Shown piece after piece: positions 21,417-30,349 of a stretch of 64,000 nucleotides of DNA (position 1 is its first letter; every line of letters starts with the position of its first letter). Below the pieces are notes generated by a model. The model did not search any database and had not been told where the DNA came from. It was given only the letters and a program-made list of their open reading frames with translations. Both the position numbers and the translations under genes were made by a program. Location: the NCBI GenBank assembly GCA_949825025.1, contig OX463783.1, forward strand, positions 10,947,628-11,011,627, given 5' to 3'. Origin of the DNA: Siphlonurus alternatus (Eukaryota; Arthropoda; Insecta; Ephemeroptera; Siphlonuridae).

Positions 21417-21573
21417 ATCAATAGCTACATAAATTACAGAACTGGAGGGTCTTCAAATATCAGCACTTACCCTAAACTTATTTTGTAAATAATTAATTTT
21501 AGTGCTTTCTTGCGAACTGATTATTGCACTATATGTATAAAAGTATCAAAATATAAAGGAAAAGAGAAATCTG

Positions 21574-21645
21574 CACCATGCAGGCTTCAAACTCTGGGTC
21601 TTCGCGGCACCTCACGCCATCTAAATCGTGGAATGGTCAGAGGTA
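21574..21645 (-). mobile_element. tRNA-like fragment (possible tRNA-derived SINE relic)
   Basis: On the minus strand 'tagatggcgtgaggtgcc' suggests an A box and 'gagtttgaagcctgc' a B box with plausible spacing. The cloverleaf does not close, so this is not a working tRNA. Confidence 0.25.
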
Positions 21646-22019
21646 AGAAATACAACAAAAATCTTGATTTGAACTAAACTTAATTGTTAGACTAAAACTG
21701 TTTTATAGAGCAAGGTTTAGGATTGTTATTATTTTAAGATCCTCCAGGTAATTAAATTCTAATTAATATTACAAAATTAACATACATGTAAACATTATAT
21801 TATAATAATGTTATTAGACATTTTTGATTATGAAATAAAGCTTGATAAATAAGACGTAAATGAAACAGATAATTGATTTTTTTTTTACTAATTAACCACA
21901 TTTTACTTGTACAAAAAATCTTTCCCATTTAATTTTTATTTTCCAATGTAATAAAATAAGAAAAATGTCCTTATTGACTATCTAGGATTAAAAATCATGA
22001 CTAAGATAGCATATGGCCA

Positions 22020-22450
22020 GTTGTGGTTGTTAGGGTTAAAGGAGGAAGGGAGGGATATATTTTGTGGCTTTGAGTTTGACCCAGCTTGCACGCATGGCAC
22101 ACTCGCGCTTTAGATAAGATAAGAAAAGTAAGCATGACTCGACCCGCCAAGGTTATTTTCGAAGTCACATGACAATTTCATGACGTCATCGTACCCATTC
22201 ACTATTATTTCTATGGCTGCGTAAAAACAAAATTTAAAAAAAAAAATAAACTTAAGTCCACGCAAATAGCCCATGACACGGACAGCCTTTCGGGCAGGTC
22301 CTATAGAGGTGGTGGGACGCGAGCCCTATAATGTACATGCTTTGCTGGATGCTATATAAGAGTAGGATACAAACTTCGGAGGCAGTTCTTTATCATTTCG
22401 GATTGTGTGGACAATTTAAATTTAATAAAACCCGAAAATCCTACTTAAAT
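22020..22450 (+). mobile_element. Candidate solo LTR or stand-alone promoter
   Basis: A GC-intermediate islet with the layout of an LTR: a TGACGTCA site at 22181-22188 in the would-be U3, TATATAAG at 22353-22360, an initiator-like GCAGTT with +1 A at 22384 (31 bases from the TATA start), and AATAAA at 22424-22429, so the R region would be short. These are the usual signals of insect-type retrotransposon LTRs. I could not find clean TG...CA ends, a target duplication or a partner LTR in the window, and no gag/pol remnant is present. An ordinary TATA promoter with a chance AATAAA is the alternative. Confidence 0.35.
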
Positions 22451-22761
22451 TACTAAAAAAAATATTGGTAAATATGTGCACAATCTTGCCTCTATTCCCT
22501 GTGTATTTTGTCATAAATATGCTGGGTTTTTCAAGGGGTCAAAGGGGGAGTTTCAACCCCAAAAATCACCCCTGAGACCTCTGCATGGTTTTGAATGTGC
22601 GACAATATGCACATTGTAATTAAGTATTTACAATAATTTAATGAGTTAATCATATTAATGTCATTTGTTTTGTTTTTTTATATACTCAATTCAAATTTTA
22701 CTGGACGGAAGCCATTACAATTTTAAATTGATATTTATAGTATTTGTTTATTTAATAATAT

Positions 22762-22801
22762 GATCAGAGAATAGAAAAAATGTTCACGCTATTCTCTGAT
22801 A
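22762..22801. repeat. 12-bp perfect inverted repeat
   Basis: 'atcagagaatag' and 'ctattctctgat' flank a 14-base loop. Isolated; function unknown. Confidence 0.7.
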
Positions 22802-22980
22802 TGACGCATGCTGTTTACTCTGAACGTAAGCTCTAGTATGAGACCTATTAAGACTATAAGAGATTTGATAAGAAGCTGTAGTGAAGTTCTTGAATGAGAA
22901 AGCAACTTTTTTATTTTATCACTTCATGATATTTTGATGTTTTCTTATCTGTTATAATAATGGGAAAAATACTGGATATA

Positions 22981-23298
22981 ATGGAGTATTGACCTCATTT
23001 TTTTTATTGCAGGAATGGATAGAGCGTGCAAAGTTATGCTACCCTTATTTTTTTCAGATTTTTTAGAGCCTGGGAACTATTTTTAAAAAATTATTGAAAG
23101 TTCTTTTTGTGACGTCACGAGACGCCGCTTCTTAAGAAAAAGATAGGACTTGCCGCCGTGTGACGTCACAAAGAGGACTTTCAATAATTTTTTAAAAATA
23201 CTTCCCGGGCTCAAAAAAATCTGAAAAAAAACAGGGTAGCATAACTTTGCACGCTCTATCCATTTCTGCAATAAAAAAATTTGAGGTCAATACTCCAT
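22981..23298. mobile_element. Palindromic MITE, CRE-core family, copy B1
   Basis: 318-bp foldback with ends 'atggagtattgacctca' and complement. Arms contain 'ttattgcaggaatggataga', 'agcgtgcaaagttatgctac', 'cagattttttagagcc' and 'aaaaaattattgaaagt'. TGACGTCA sites at 23110-23117 and 23161-23168 flank the loop. The arms are nearly identical, suggesting a fairly recent insertion. Confidence 0.85.
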
Positions 23299-23384
23299 TG
23301 ATATATTATTGCACCGACAAATAAATAGTTGTTACATCAGATATTATGATATAATTTTTAATGTTATGATGCACCCTTTCCGGT

Positions 23385-23505
23385 GCTAAACTGCTGAAAT
23401 GATACTCGATTTGCTGGAGCTATGGCTCCAAGAGAAAAATATATGAAGATTTACAATTTTGAGAGAAGTAAAAATTAAATAGTACCAAATCTTTAAACCT
23501 CCGAA
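23385..23505. mobile_element. Degraded fragment of the 'cgggacagcacga' MITE family
   Basis: Shares 'agctatggctccaagag' and 'gatttacaattttgagagaa' with the core of the better copies at 36.76, 38.20 and 56.17 kb. Terminal motifs are mostly lost. Confidence 0.4.
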
Positions 23506-23616
23506 AAAAACAATGCATTACTTTTACTATTAAATTCCCCCATACATATATAATAAAAATTATAATCATGTATATTGTATTATAAATATACACTGCACAT
23601 TTATTATAAAGGCTGT

Positions 23617-23621
<5 letters not shown>

Positions 23622-23650
<29 letters not shown>
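23622..23650. repeat. (AT)n microsatellite
   Basis: About 14 AT units. Confidence 0.9.
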
Positions 23651-23653
<3 letters not shown>

Positions 23654-23919
23654 CATGCTTTTTATGTGTTTATACATATAGCATGGGGTATATAAAACTT
23701 GCTATAGCATATCAATGCAATAGGTGCAGTACATGCATTGGAATCTTATACATTCAGAAACTTTCAGGTACCTTTAAGTCTATGCTTGCATTATATTCAT
23801 TGTTAGATTTCACCCTTCAGTATAGAAAAAAATACAAAGGGAAAAAAAATATGAAGTACACTTCTGTATTATTAAAGATCTTTTCAATGGACCAAAGGTA
23901 AAAAAAAAATCTTCGTATA

Positions 23920-24120
23920 TTGTTGTGTGACGTCATGAGCACCACTGGGTACCTCGACTGTACTTATCACTTTTTCTCCAGCTGGGCTGATTGTCTGGAC
24001 TCCAAGGTCACCCTGCTGTAGTCAATGAGTTCGCACTTACCCGCGGATAAATTACAACAACACAACGGGTGTGAGCTCTTGCACTTAGCACAGTACTCTT
24101 AAAGACACAAAAATTGAGAC
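23920..24120. promoter_or_regulatory. GC-richer islet with a CRE site
   Basis: TGACGTCA at 23928-23935 is followed by a GC-richer stretch containing 'ctccagctgggctg' and 'cttacccgcgg'. No TATA or frame. It resembles the other CRE-bearing islets and could be regulatory DNA or transposon debris. Confidence 0.2.
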
Positions 24121-24264
24121 TTGTATAAGCAGATTATACAAGTTATGTTAGATATATAATACAAATAGGAAACGAAACTATACATTATAGTGTAACAAAC
24201 GAGAGTTCCATTTTCTAATAATTTTCACTTCCGATTCCGGGCTAAATAAAAGTGGAATCAACAT

Positions 24265-24590
24265 ATATGAAAATTTTTAATTGCAGAAATGAATGGAGGG
24301 TAACAAATTAAGCTATTATGAACTTTTCCAAATTTTTTTGAGACCCAGAGTATTTTTTAAATTTATTGAAAGTGCGGCCACGCCCCCTGGAGGCGTCAAT
24401 AGGCGTCTAGCCCCAATCCTTTTTCATAAGGATTCAGAGGTGCCAACTTGATTTATATATAGAACTTTCAATAATTAATTATTTAAAAATAGTTATGGGT
24501 CTCAAAAAAATCTAAAAACAATTCAGAGTAGCATAATTTGGTACTCTTTATTCATTTCTGCATGCAATAAAAAAATTTCATGCAAGTTGT
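24265..24590. mobile_element. Palindromic MITE, CRE-core family, copy B2
   Basis: Same arm order as copy B1 ('ttgcagaaatgaatgga', 'gagaccca', 'ttattgaaagt'; on the right 'ctttcaataatt', 'ctgcatgcaataaaaaa', 'tttcatgca'), but the centre has been replaced by 'ccacgccccctggaggcgtc' sequence and the TGACGTCA sites are lost. This is an older or recombined copy. Confidence 0.7.
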
Positions 24591-25289
24591 CCATATTCTG
24601 CAATTTAAATCACTTGCGGAAATTTTCAGGTGTGTCAACTCTTGTCAACTCTGTACAGTTATAAATTATAATATCCAATATAGTTTTTTAAATAAAAAAA
24701 TCATATATTTTAGCCTATAGAATATATAGATCTATATTTTTAGTAACCAAAATCAGTACCTGGAATTATATATTAAACATAACTTTTCCGGCTAAATATG
24801 CTGAGTCCTGATTAAATATATTTGGATTTTTTCAGAGTACAAACTACATGGACAAAAAATATTTATAATATTTTTGTTTACGTCAAATAAAAAAAGCTTT
24901 TATTTATTTAATATTCCTGAATGGTATATAAAAAAGTTTTTTTTCTCTATTAAAAATTCCATGCTTCTGGTATTTTATTTCATTTGTATTTTTGCTAATT
25001 TTACATCAGTACATAAAATTAAAGTTACTAAAAATGTCAAAACATTCTCTCTAATTAGCTTGACCAGGTGAGGCGAACAACCTAAATTGCTGAGAACGAG
25101 TAATATAAAAATTAAATATCGTTATATATAATTGTAATAATATTAAAAAATGTTGGAAATTTTGAGCTTCTTGAGTTACGAATAAAAAAGGATTAATATT
25201 TAAAGATTAGATTCATAATGTCAATCATAATATGATGCAATTAAGAATTCTAATTAATCAGATTAAATTAACGTGTAAGTACATTACTC
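24591..25289. other. AT-rich spacer
   Basis: A 65-codon frame at 24874-25071 is F/K/I-rich and not recognised. Nothing else seen. Confidence 0.6.
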
Positions 25290-25485
25290 TGCTGAACAGC
25301 ACGAACTTCTAACACTGATTTGCTAACGCGCTACTAAAAAATAAAGAAAAAAAATGCATTTTTGAGAGGAGTACCTTGTCTAGCCGTCATCAAAACCATC
25401 AAGTTCACCACGCCTACTAGACTACTTGACAAACACTCACAGATAAAGCAAGGGTATAAAGTTCTTGCTGTCTCGAGGTGTATGT
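25290..25485. mobile_element. MITE of the 'cgggacagcacga' family (diverged)
   Basis: Left end contains 'gaacagcacgaact', right end 'gttcttgctgtctcgaggtg'. Inside are 'tctagccgtcatcaaaacc' and 'aagttcaccacgcct', matching the core of the 36.76 and 56.17 kb copies. Confidence 0.55.
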
Positions 25486-25619
25486 TTTTTAATGCACTAA
25501 TATATTTCGCAAATAGATAAAACATTAAAACAAGTATGGATCATGATTTAAAAGTGGAATAAATTGTAAATTTTGGTTTATATTTTTTTGGGAAAGCGGG
25601 GAGGGAATAAAAAACAGAT

Positions 25620-25645
25620 TCATGCTTGCCTGTGACGTCATAATT
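25620..25645. repeat. 'catgc..cctgtgacgtca' word shared with 51.58 kb
   Basis: 'gcctgtgacgtcataatt' here matches, in reverse complement, 'attgacgtcacaggcatg' at 51575. It contains TGACGTCA at 25633-25640 and lies outside the MITE that follows. Confidence 0.45.
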
Positions 25646-25684
25646 GTAAATCAGCTTTTGATTTGCAATCTTAATTGTAGAAAA

Positions 25685-25966
25685 TGAGATATTAGAATGT
25701 GAAAATTGATAGTGGCGATTTTTCTGACAATGAGACCGGGAACTATTTTTAAAAAATTATTGAAAGTCTATTTTATGACGTCACGGGCGGTACTACCCTA
25801 TCCTTTTTCTTAAGGAGTGCCGCCCGTGACGTCATAAAAGTAATCTTTCAATAATTTTTTAAAAATAGTTCCAAGTCTCAGAAAAATCTGAAAAAATTCA
25901 CAGTATACCATATTTTTACCCCTTCTTTCGATTAAGCCACTAAAATTTTCACATTCTAATATCTCA
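25685..25966. mobile_element. Palindromic MITE, CRE-core family, copy B3
   Basis: 282-bp foldback with ends 'tgagatattagaatgtgaaa' and complement. Inner arms share 'aactatttttaaaaaattat' plus 'tgaaagt' with copy B1. TGACGTCA sites at 25776-25783 and 25827-25834 sit in a 'gacgtcacgggcgg' inner repeat around a short loop. The outer ends differ from B1 and B2, so the inner module has been combined with different ends. Confidence 0.85.
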
Positions 25967-26806
25967 CTATCGATTTTTTTTTTATTTTTTGTTCATGCAT
26001 GCTCCAAATATCAAACGGAAACAAAAACAATTAAAAAAAAATATATATAATATACAATATATTATATATTAAATTTATACAAATCTTACTATTTTAATTT
26101 TTCCAGATTTCAATATTGTCTATAAATTTATTATTCAATTTTTTTTTTATAAAATATTTTTCATATGATATATACAATGGTCATACATTGGTAAATATCT
26201 CGCTGTGGGATATTACCAAATATGGAAAGTCTAACTGTAAGTACAGTAACTATACAAAAAGAGATATAAAGATTTGAGCTCTGTAACCTGCACTCTATAA
26301 TATAGATAATACGTCATGAAAATATACTCAATAAAATATTTTAGATTGCTAAATTTTTATTGATAAAGATCAATTAAGAACTAGTACGAACAAGTCATAA
26401 TAAAAATGGTATACGTGATGCTTTAACATAAAAATGATTTGCATAAAAGTTTGCTAAGTCATTGATCAATTTATAAGATTAAAAAAAAATATTAACTACC
26501 GTCAATATTCAATACAAACATTGTTAATCTATATGTTTTAAACAATGATGATTATTTGTTATCTAAGATACAAAGGTAAAGGTTTTCCCCAAACATTGTG
26601 AATGTGATTATCGATGTTGTTTGTGTAATCATTCAATAAAGAGGAGGTATGGGTTCAATTTCAAGTACTATGACTTTATTACTTTTATCAATCAACACGT
26701 AATCATTAAAAAAGATGATGAAAGATTCAATGAAAGACGCTTAGAGAACGGGGGGAGGTTTTTTGCACCCTCTCATCCCTTGTTTTAAAAAACATGCAGA
26801 AATTAA
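25967..26806. other. AT-rich spacer
   Basis: No feature recognised. Confidence 0.6.
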
Positions 26807-26877
26807 TGGGCACGATTTACGAAGCAGTTAGCCAGATTTCTAATCACGTTTTAACTTTCTTCGTGAATCGCGCCCAA
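26807..26877. mobile_element. MITE of the 'gattcacgaag' family (short copy)
   Basis: Ends 'tgggcacgatttacgaagc' and 'cttcgtgaatcgcgccca' are inverted. Only about 70 bp, with 'gttagccagatttctaatcac' inside matching the 44.79 kb copy; most of the palindrome has been deleted. Confidence 0.7.
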
Positions 26878-27904
26878 TAGAGATCTAGCATTCTGAAAAA
26901 GTTCTGTAATTTCTGGCCATTATAGAAACGGAGGTCTCTGCGATATTAAATGTCTCTTTATATTAAATTTCTCTTCTCTTTATATATATAAGGGACCAAA
27001 ACTTCATATAATATTGTAACATAATATCTCTTGTAAATGATTACTCAATATAAAGACTTCTAACTGAATTTACATATTAATTTTAATGCACGATCGTATA
27101 AAAATGTGTATAATTTTACCTATAATATTTATATAAATTAATTTTAAATATTTTTTGCTTATATATTTGTGTATAAAATGAATTTATAGAACATAGCTAA
27201 TATTAATTATTTATGTTATGTTATTTATTTTATGTGTGTAACAATTGACGTGATTTATGCTGATCGAAACAAAAATTTGAATATTTTAATATATAATATA
27301 CCTTAATTAATAAAAATAACAAAAAATAAATAAAAAACTAAGACTAATAACTCATTGTAGGTATAATAATATAATTACAACCTTTAGAATGAAAGTCACG
27401 AAGGGTGAGAAGATGTGAATGAAAACCTTCATTTAATTCATTTTTAGAGATAACACCTGCAGCTATAGCCCGCATTATTATACGGGCGAAGGGGTGACAG
27501 CATGTGTTATTATTACCTAACCTCAGGCTTGAAACTATTGTGAAGTTCACTTCTAAAACATGAAATTAAGTTCGAGAGGGGAGGGGAAGCGTCATGCAGT
27601 TAAGATGTCTTATCTTAAATCAACTTCAATATTATTATAGAAATTTGATTTTATTAAATTTGTTCATCGCTTTAAAATAGTTGAAAATTTGACCCTTCAT
27701 ATAAACTCCAGTACTCCACTATGACTTTTTGTTATTATGCAGGCTCGGTTTATCCAAATCGTGGGTCAAGGCATTTACCTCATATTTGTGACTGAGAAAA
27801 CCATGTGGAAACTTCAGTTAAAATGATCGTTAATTGATATAGTTAATGTCATTATAATTATGATATACCAGCAATCATTTCTGGATAAAAATCTACTGGT
27901 ATAA
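26878..27904. other. AT-rich non-coding stretch
   Basis: A small hairpin 'gcccg...cgggc' at about 27468-27487 is the only structure noted. A 68-codon minus frame at 27344-27550 is not recognised. Confidence 0.55.
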
Positions 27905-27975
27905 TCTGATGAGATCGAACTCACGACCATCAGATGGACTAAAATCACTCATGCATCTGCCATAATATATATAAT
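27905..27975 (-). mobile_element. tRNA-like fragment (possible tRNA-derived SINE relic)
   Basis: Minus strand holds 'gtgagttcgatctcatc', a good match to a pol III B box with its T-arm stem, preceded by 'tgatggtc' and a weak A-box-like 'tgcatgagtg'. The acceptor stem is absent, so it is not a functional tRNA. Confidence 0.35.
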
Positions 27976-28053
27976 ATATGCTCGTCAACTCCAATGTACT
28001 TTTTCCGTCATCGATATACGTATCATATTGGAATTAATTAAACAAACGTCATT

Positions 28054-28230
28054 TAATAGAGCAGGCGCGGATCCAGGGGGGGAGCTGAGGGGGCTGCAGC
28101 CCCTCCTGAAATTTTGGATTTAACATAGGCAACATAGGCATTTCCCCCACTCCAATTTTTATTTTTAACATTGGCCTTATGGAGGCAGCCCCCTCCGAAA
28201 TTTTTTTCTGGATCCTCGCCTGTAATAGAG
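28054..28230. mobile_element. hAT-type MITE with 8-bp target duplication
   Basis: The element at 28062-28222 (161 bp) begins 'caggcgcggatccagg' and ends with the complement form 'ctggatcctcgcctg'. 'taatagag' is repeated perfectly on both sides (28054-28061, 28223-28230). The 8-bp duplication and CAG ends are hAT hallmarks, and 'CAGG-GCGGATCCAGG' MITEs are widespread in invertebrates. Inner arms 'gggggctgcagccccctcc'-like are also inverted. The intact duplication suggests a recent insertion. Confidence 0.85.
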
Positions 28231-28329
28231 ATAACATCTTGTCTACGGACTATAAAAAAAATCTAAAAAGTATTTGAAAATAAAATAGATATGCTCGGTT
28301 AGGTAAAATATTACTGACACAACTCTTTT

Positions 28330-28410
28330 TTTATATACCAGTAGTAAAATCTCCACTGAGATACAAACACATAGCTCTGGACAGCCCCCTAGCTAGCTCT
28401 CGCTGTTTTT
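28330..28410 (-). mobile_element. tRNA-like fragment
   Basis: On the minus strand 'gctagctagggggctg' resembles an A box and 'gtgtttgtatctcagtgg' a B box about 30 bases later. As with 27905-27975, no closed acceptor stem is visible. Confidence 0.3.
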
Positions 28411-28648
28411 AATAGGCGTTGTCAACTGCTGTTTATAGACGCGCGACGAATGTAAATTTTTTTCTGGGTGGCTAACTAAGCTAATTTTTAACCTCCCTAA
28501 CTAAAATTAGAACTGTTTTGCATAATAGTGTGATGCTACAGTACCCGCAAATTAAAGAAGTCTTTATAATTTTCTTTACTATTATGTATATGACACAATT
28601 TTTTATAACAGCACTTTAAATAAAACTATGCTTAAAAAAACAAATTAT

Positions 28649-28777
28649 GGTACTCGTAGCCTCTGAAAAGTTCACTTTTGCAGGCTTGTTAATCACCGTG
28701 CCCTGTGTTATTCTTTCGGGGCATGGTGATTAACAAGGCTGCATAGAAGTAAACTTTTCATAGGTGAGGAGTGTACA
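28649..28777. mobile_element. MITE of the 'ttgttaatcacc' family, copy 1
   Basis: 129-bp palindrome. Arms contain 'gcaggcttgttaatcaccgt' and the complement of 'gcagccttgttaatcaccat', around a loop with 'gccctgtgttattc'. The outer end matches 'gtacactcctcacctatgaa' in complement. Relatives at 33.07 and 63.58 kb. Confidence 0.8.
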
Positions 28778-29039
28778 TAAAAATGCAATGCACTGCAATG
28801 AATAAAAAATGAAATTGCAACACCTTATTATAAATAATTTTAAATGCCTTGCTTTTTTGTTTAAAGGGACGTACATTTTTTGTGTGAAAATGACTGTACA
28901 TCATAAAAAGCATCAATAAATATTATAAATAATAATAGAAATAATATTATTCTAAAAATAATTACTATTCTATAATTATAAAAGTTTTTATGTATGTCAG
29001 TGTACGTTACATTGACTCCCATAGTATGAGGTTTATATA

Positions 29040-29140
29040 TACGAGTTTTAGTCCTCGATCCTCCCAGCCCAGGAAATACCTGAGCTACTACCAGCCGCCC
29101 ACCTCTCGCGCAGTCATTCTGGTTGGCCTGGCAACAAGCT

Positions 29141-29222
<82 letters not shown>

Positions 29223-29560
29223 CTCCGGCTCGCACATCACCAGTCATCACTACGAGAGTAAACCAAAGAGAGAACTCTCTGAAAAGAGACCTTCGTTCGC
29301 TACGGGACGATCGGCGACCTTGGCTGGTCGTCGTAGTCGCCGCTTTGCCGCAGCGTTGTAAAAAGTTCCGCTGCCGTCGCGGCCGCTGTAGTTGCCGTGC
29401 CGCGGCGGCTGGCTAGCAGAGAGAGGTTGAGGCGAGGCAAGCGGCGGCGAACTTCACCGCCTACCGCCTTCAGTCGCGCTAGGGGAGGTAGCGTAAACGT
29501 GAGGGGAAGAGTAAAAATATCATCGACGCCCGGAGGGGAAATGTAGTAAACAGAGATACC
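29040..29560. promoter_or_regulatory. GC-rich, CpG-rich islet flanking a GA tract: candidate promoter or 5' exon
   Basis: The strongest GC-rich patch in the window. A left part (29050-29140) contains 'gttggcctggcaac', an X-box-like (RFX) inverted motif at 29122-29135. A 75-bp GA tract follows, then 29220-29560 with dense CpGs ('gtcgcggccgctg', 'gccgcggcggctgg', 'gcggcggcgaac'). In AT-rich animal genomes such patches often mark promoters and 5' untranslated exons, and GA tracts bind GAGA-type factors. The longest frames (129 codons minus, 97 codons plus) run through the GA tract as SL or RE repeats and are not proteins. No TATA, and no ATG-initiated frame with a known domain follows. Confidence 0.45.
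29144..29218. repeat. (GA)n tract, about 37 units
   Basis: An uninterrupted purine/pyrimidine strand-asymmetric repeat, able in principle to form triplex DNA and a target for GAGA-like proteins. Confidence 0.95.
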
Positions 29561-29720
29561 AACTTAATAATTGAAGTTGTAAATTTAGAGTAATTTTATA
29601 CTAAGGAATGTACGTATTTTTTATACATGATAGTATTCTCATAATGAACTTAAATACAGAAAACTTCTCATTAATTTTGTACCGGCGTTGTACAGAGATC
29701 TTATAGTGTATGTACATCAA

Positions 29721-29750
29721 TATATATATATATATATATATTTTTTTTTT
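29721..29750. repeat. (AT)10 and T10 tract
   Basis: Adjoins the 3' tail side of the SINE that follows and may be part of its insertion target or tail. Confidence 0.8.
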
Positions 29751-30142
29751 AATTTTTAATCAAACCCTATTGGGTACTTTTATTTACTAATTACATACTA
29801 CTTTGAAACCCCGAACCTTCCGAAACCCTAACTTGAGCGTTTCGCGGGCTCTTCTGGAACGGGGGCGGCCACGGCCTTGCAAATCCATCCCGGCATTTGC
29901 CTGCGGCTGAGGGAAACGTGGAAACCTCAGCCAGGATGGACGCTACAGCTTTTGTCAATGAACCGGAAGTGCAATGGTCCAAAGCCAGGGGAACCACATG
30001 GTGGAAAAGCGCAACGTTTTACCCCTGGGTGGGAAACGTGGTTTTTGTTGAAAATGGTCACCCATCCAACTACTAACCACGCGTGGCGTTGCTTGACTTC
30101 GGTGATCTGACGAGACCCGGTCAAGCGCACTGCGCCACACCT
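29751..30142 (-). mobile_element. 5S rRNA-headed SINE, copy 1
   Basis: Read from 30142 downwards: 'gaggtgtggcgcagtgcgct', then about 60-70 nt homologous to the 5S internal promoter ('cgtcagatcaccgaagtc', 'aagcaacgcc', 'tggttagtagttggatggg' and 'tgacc'), i.e. box A, intermediate element and box C of a type-1 pol III promoter. The body follows with 'aggcaaatgccgggatgg' and 'aaggccgtggccgc', close to a domain I associate with arthropod SINEs, and the tail is 'aaagtacccaatagggtttg' plus AT-rich sequence. Length is about 390 bp. No coding function; it needs a LINE in trans. A clear target duplication was not found. Confidence 0.8.
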
Positions 30143-30149
30143 CTAGTCC

Positions 30150-30349
30150 CTCGTCCGGAATAATGAGCTATCTGCTTACTTATACGATTTCGTTGCATGA
30201 ATAATGAGCTCTCTGCTATTTCAGGTGAGCGCAAAAATGAGCATTATTTTATATCTGTTTACAACTCAAAATTGCGCTCACCTGAAATAGCAGACAGCTC
30301 ATTATTGCAACGAAATCGGATAAGCAGATAGCTCATTTTTGCGGACGAG
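30150..30349. mobile_element. Palindromic MITE abutting SINE copy 1
   Basis: Ends 'ctcgtccg' and 'cggacgag'. Arms about 85 bp long with 'aatgagctatctgcttac', 'gatttcgttgca', 'aatagcagacagctcat' and 'tttcaggtgagcgca' in both orientations, and a short AT-rich loop. It starts only about 8 bp after the SINE head, so one probably inserted beside or into the other. Confidence 0.85.

Noticed and set aside
27905..27975. Functional tRNA gene
   Set aside because: A B-box-like word is present but the acceptor and anticodon arms do not pair.
28861..29416. 129-codon and 97-codon frames through the GA tract
   Set aside because: They consist mainly of SLSLSL or RERERE from the dinucleotide repeat, and the rest is not recognised.
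30055..30142. 5S rRNA genes
   Set aside because: Only about 60-70 nt of 5S homology (box A to box C) is present, followed by a non-5S body; all three copies are SINEs.
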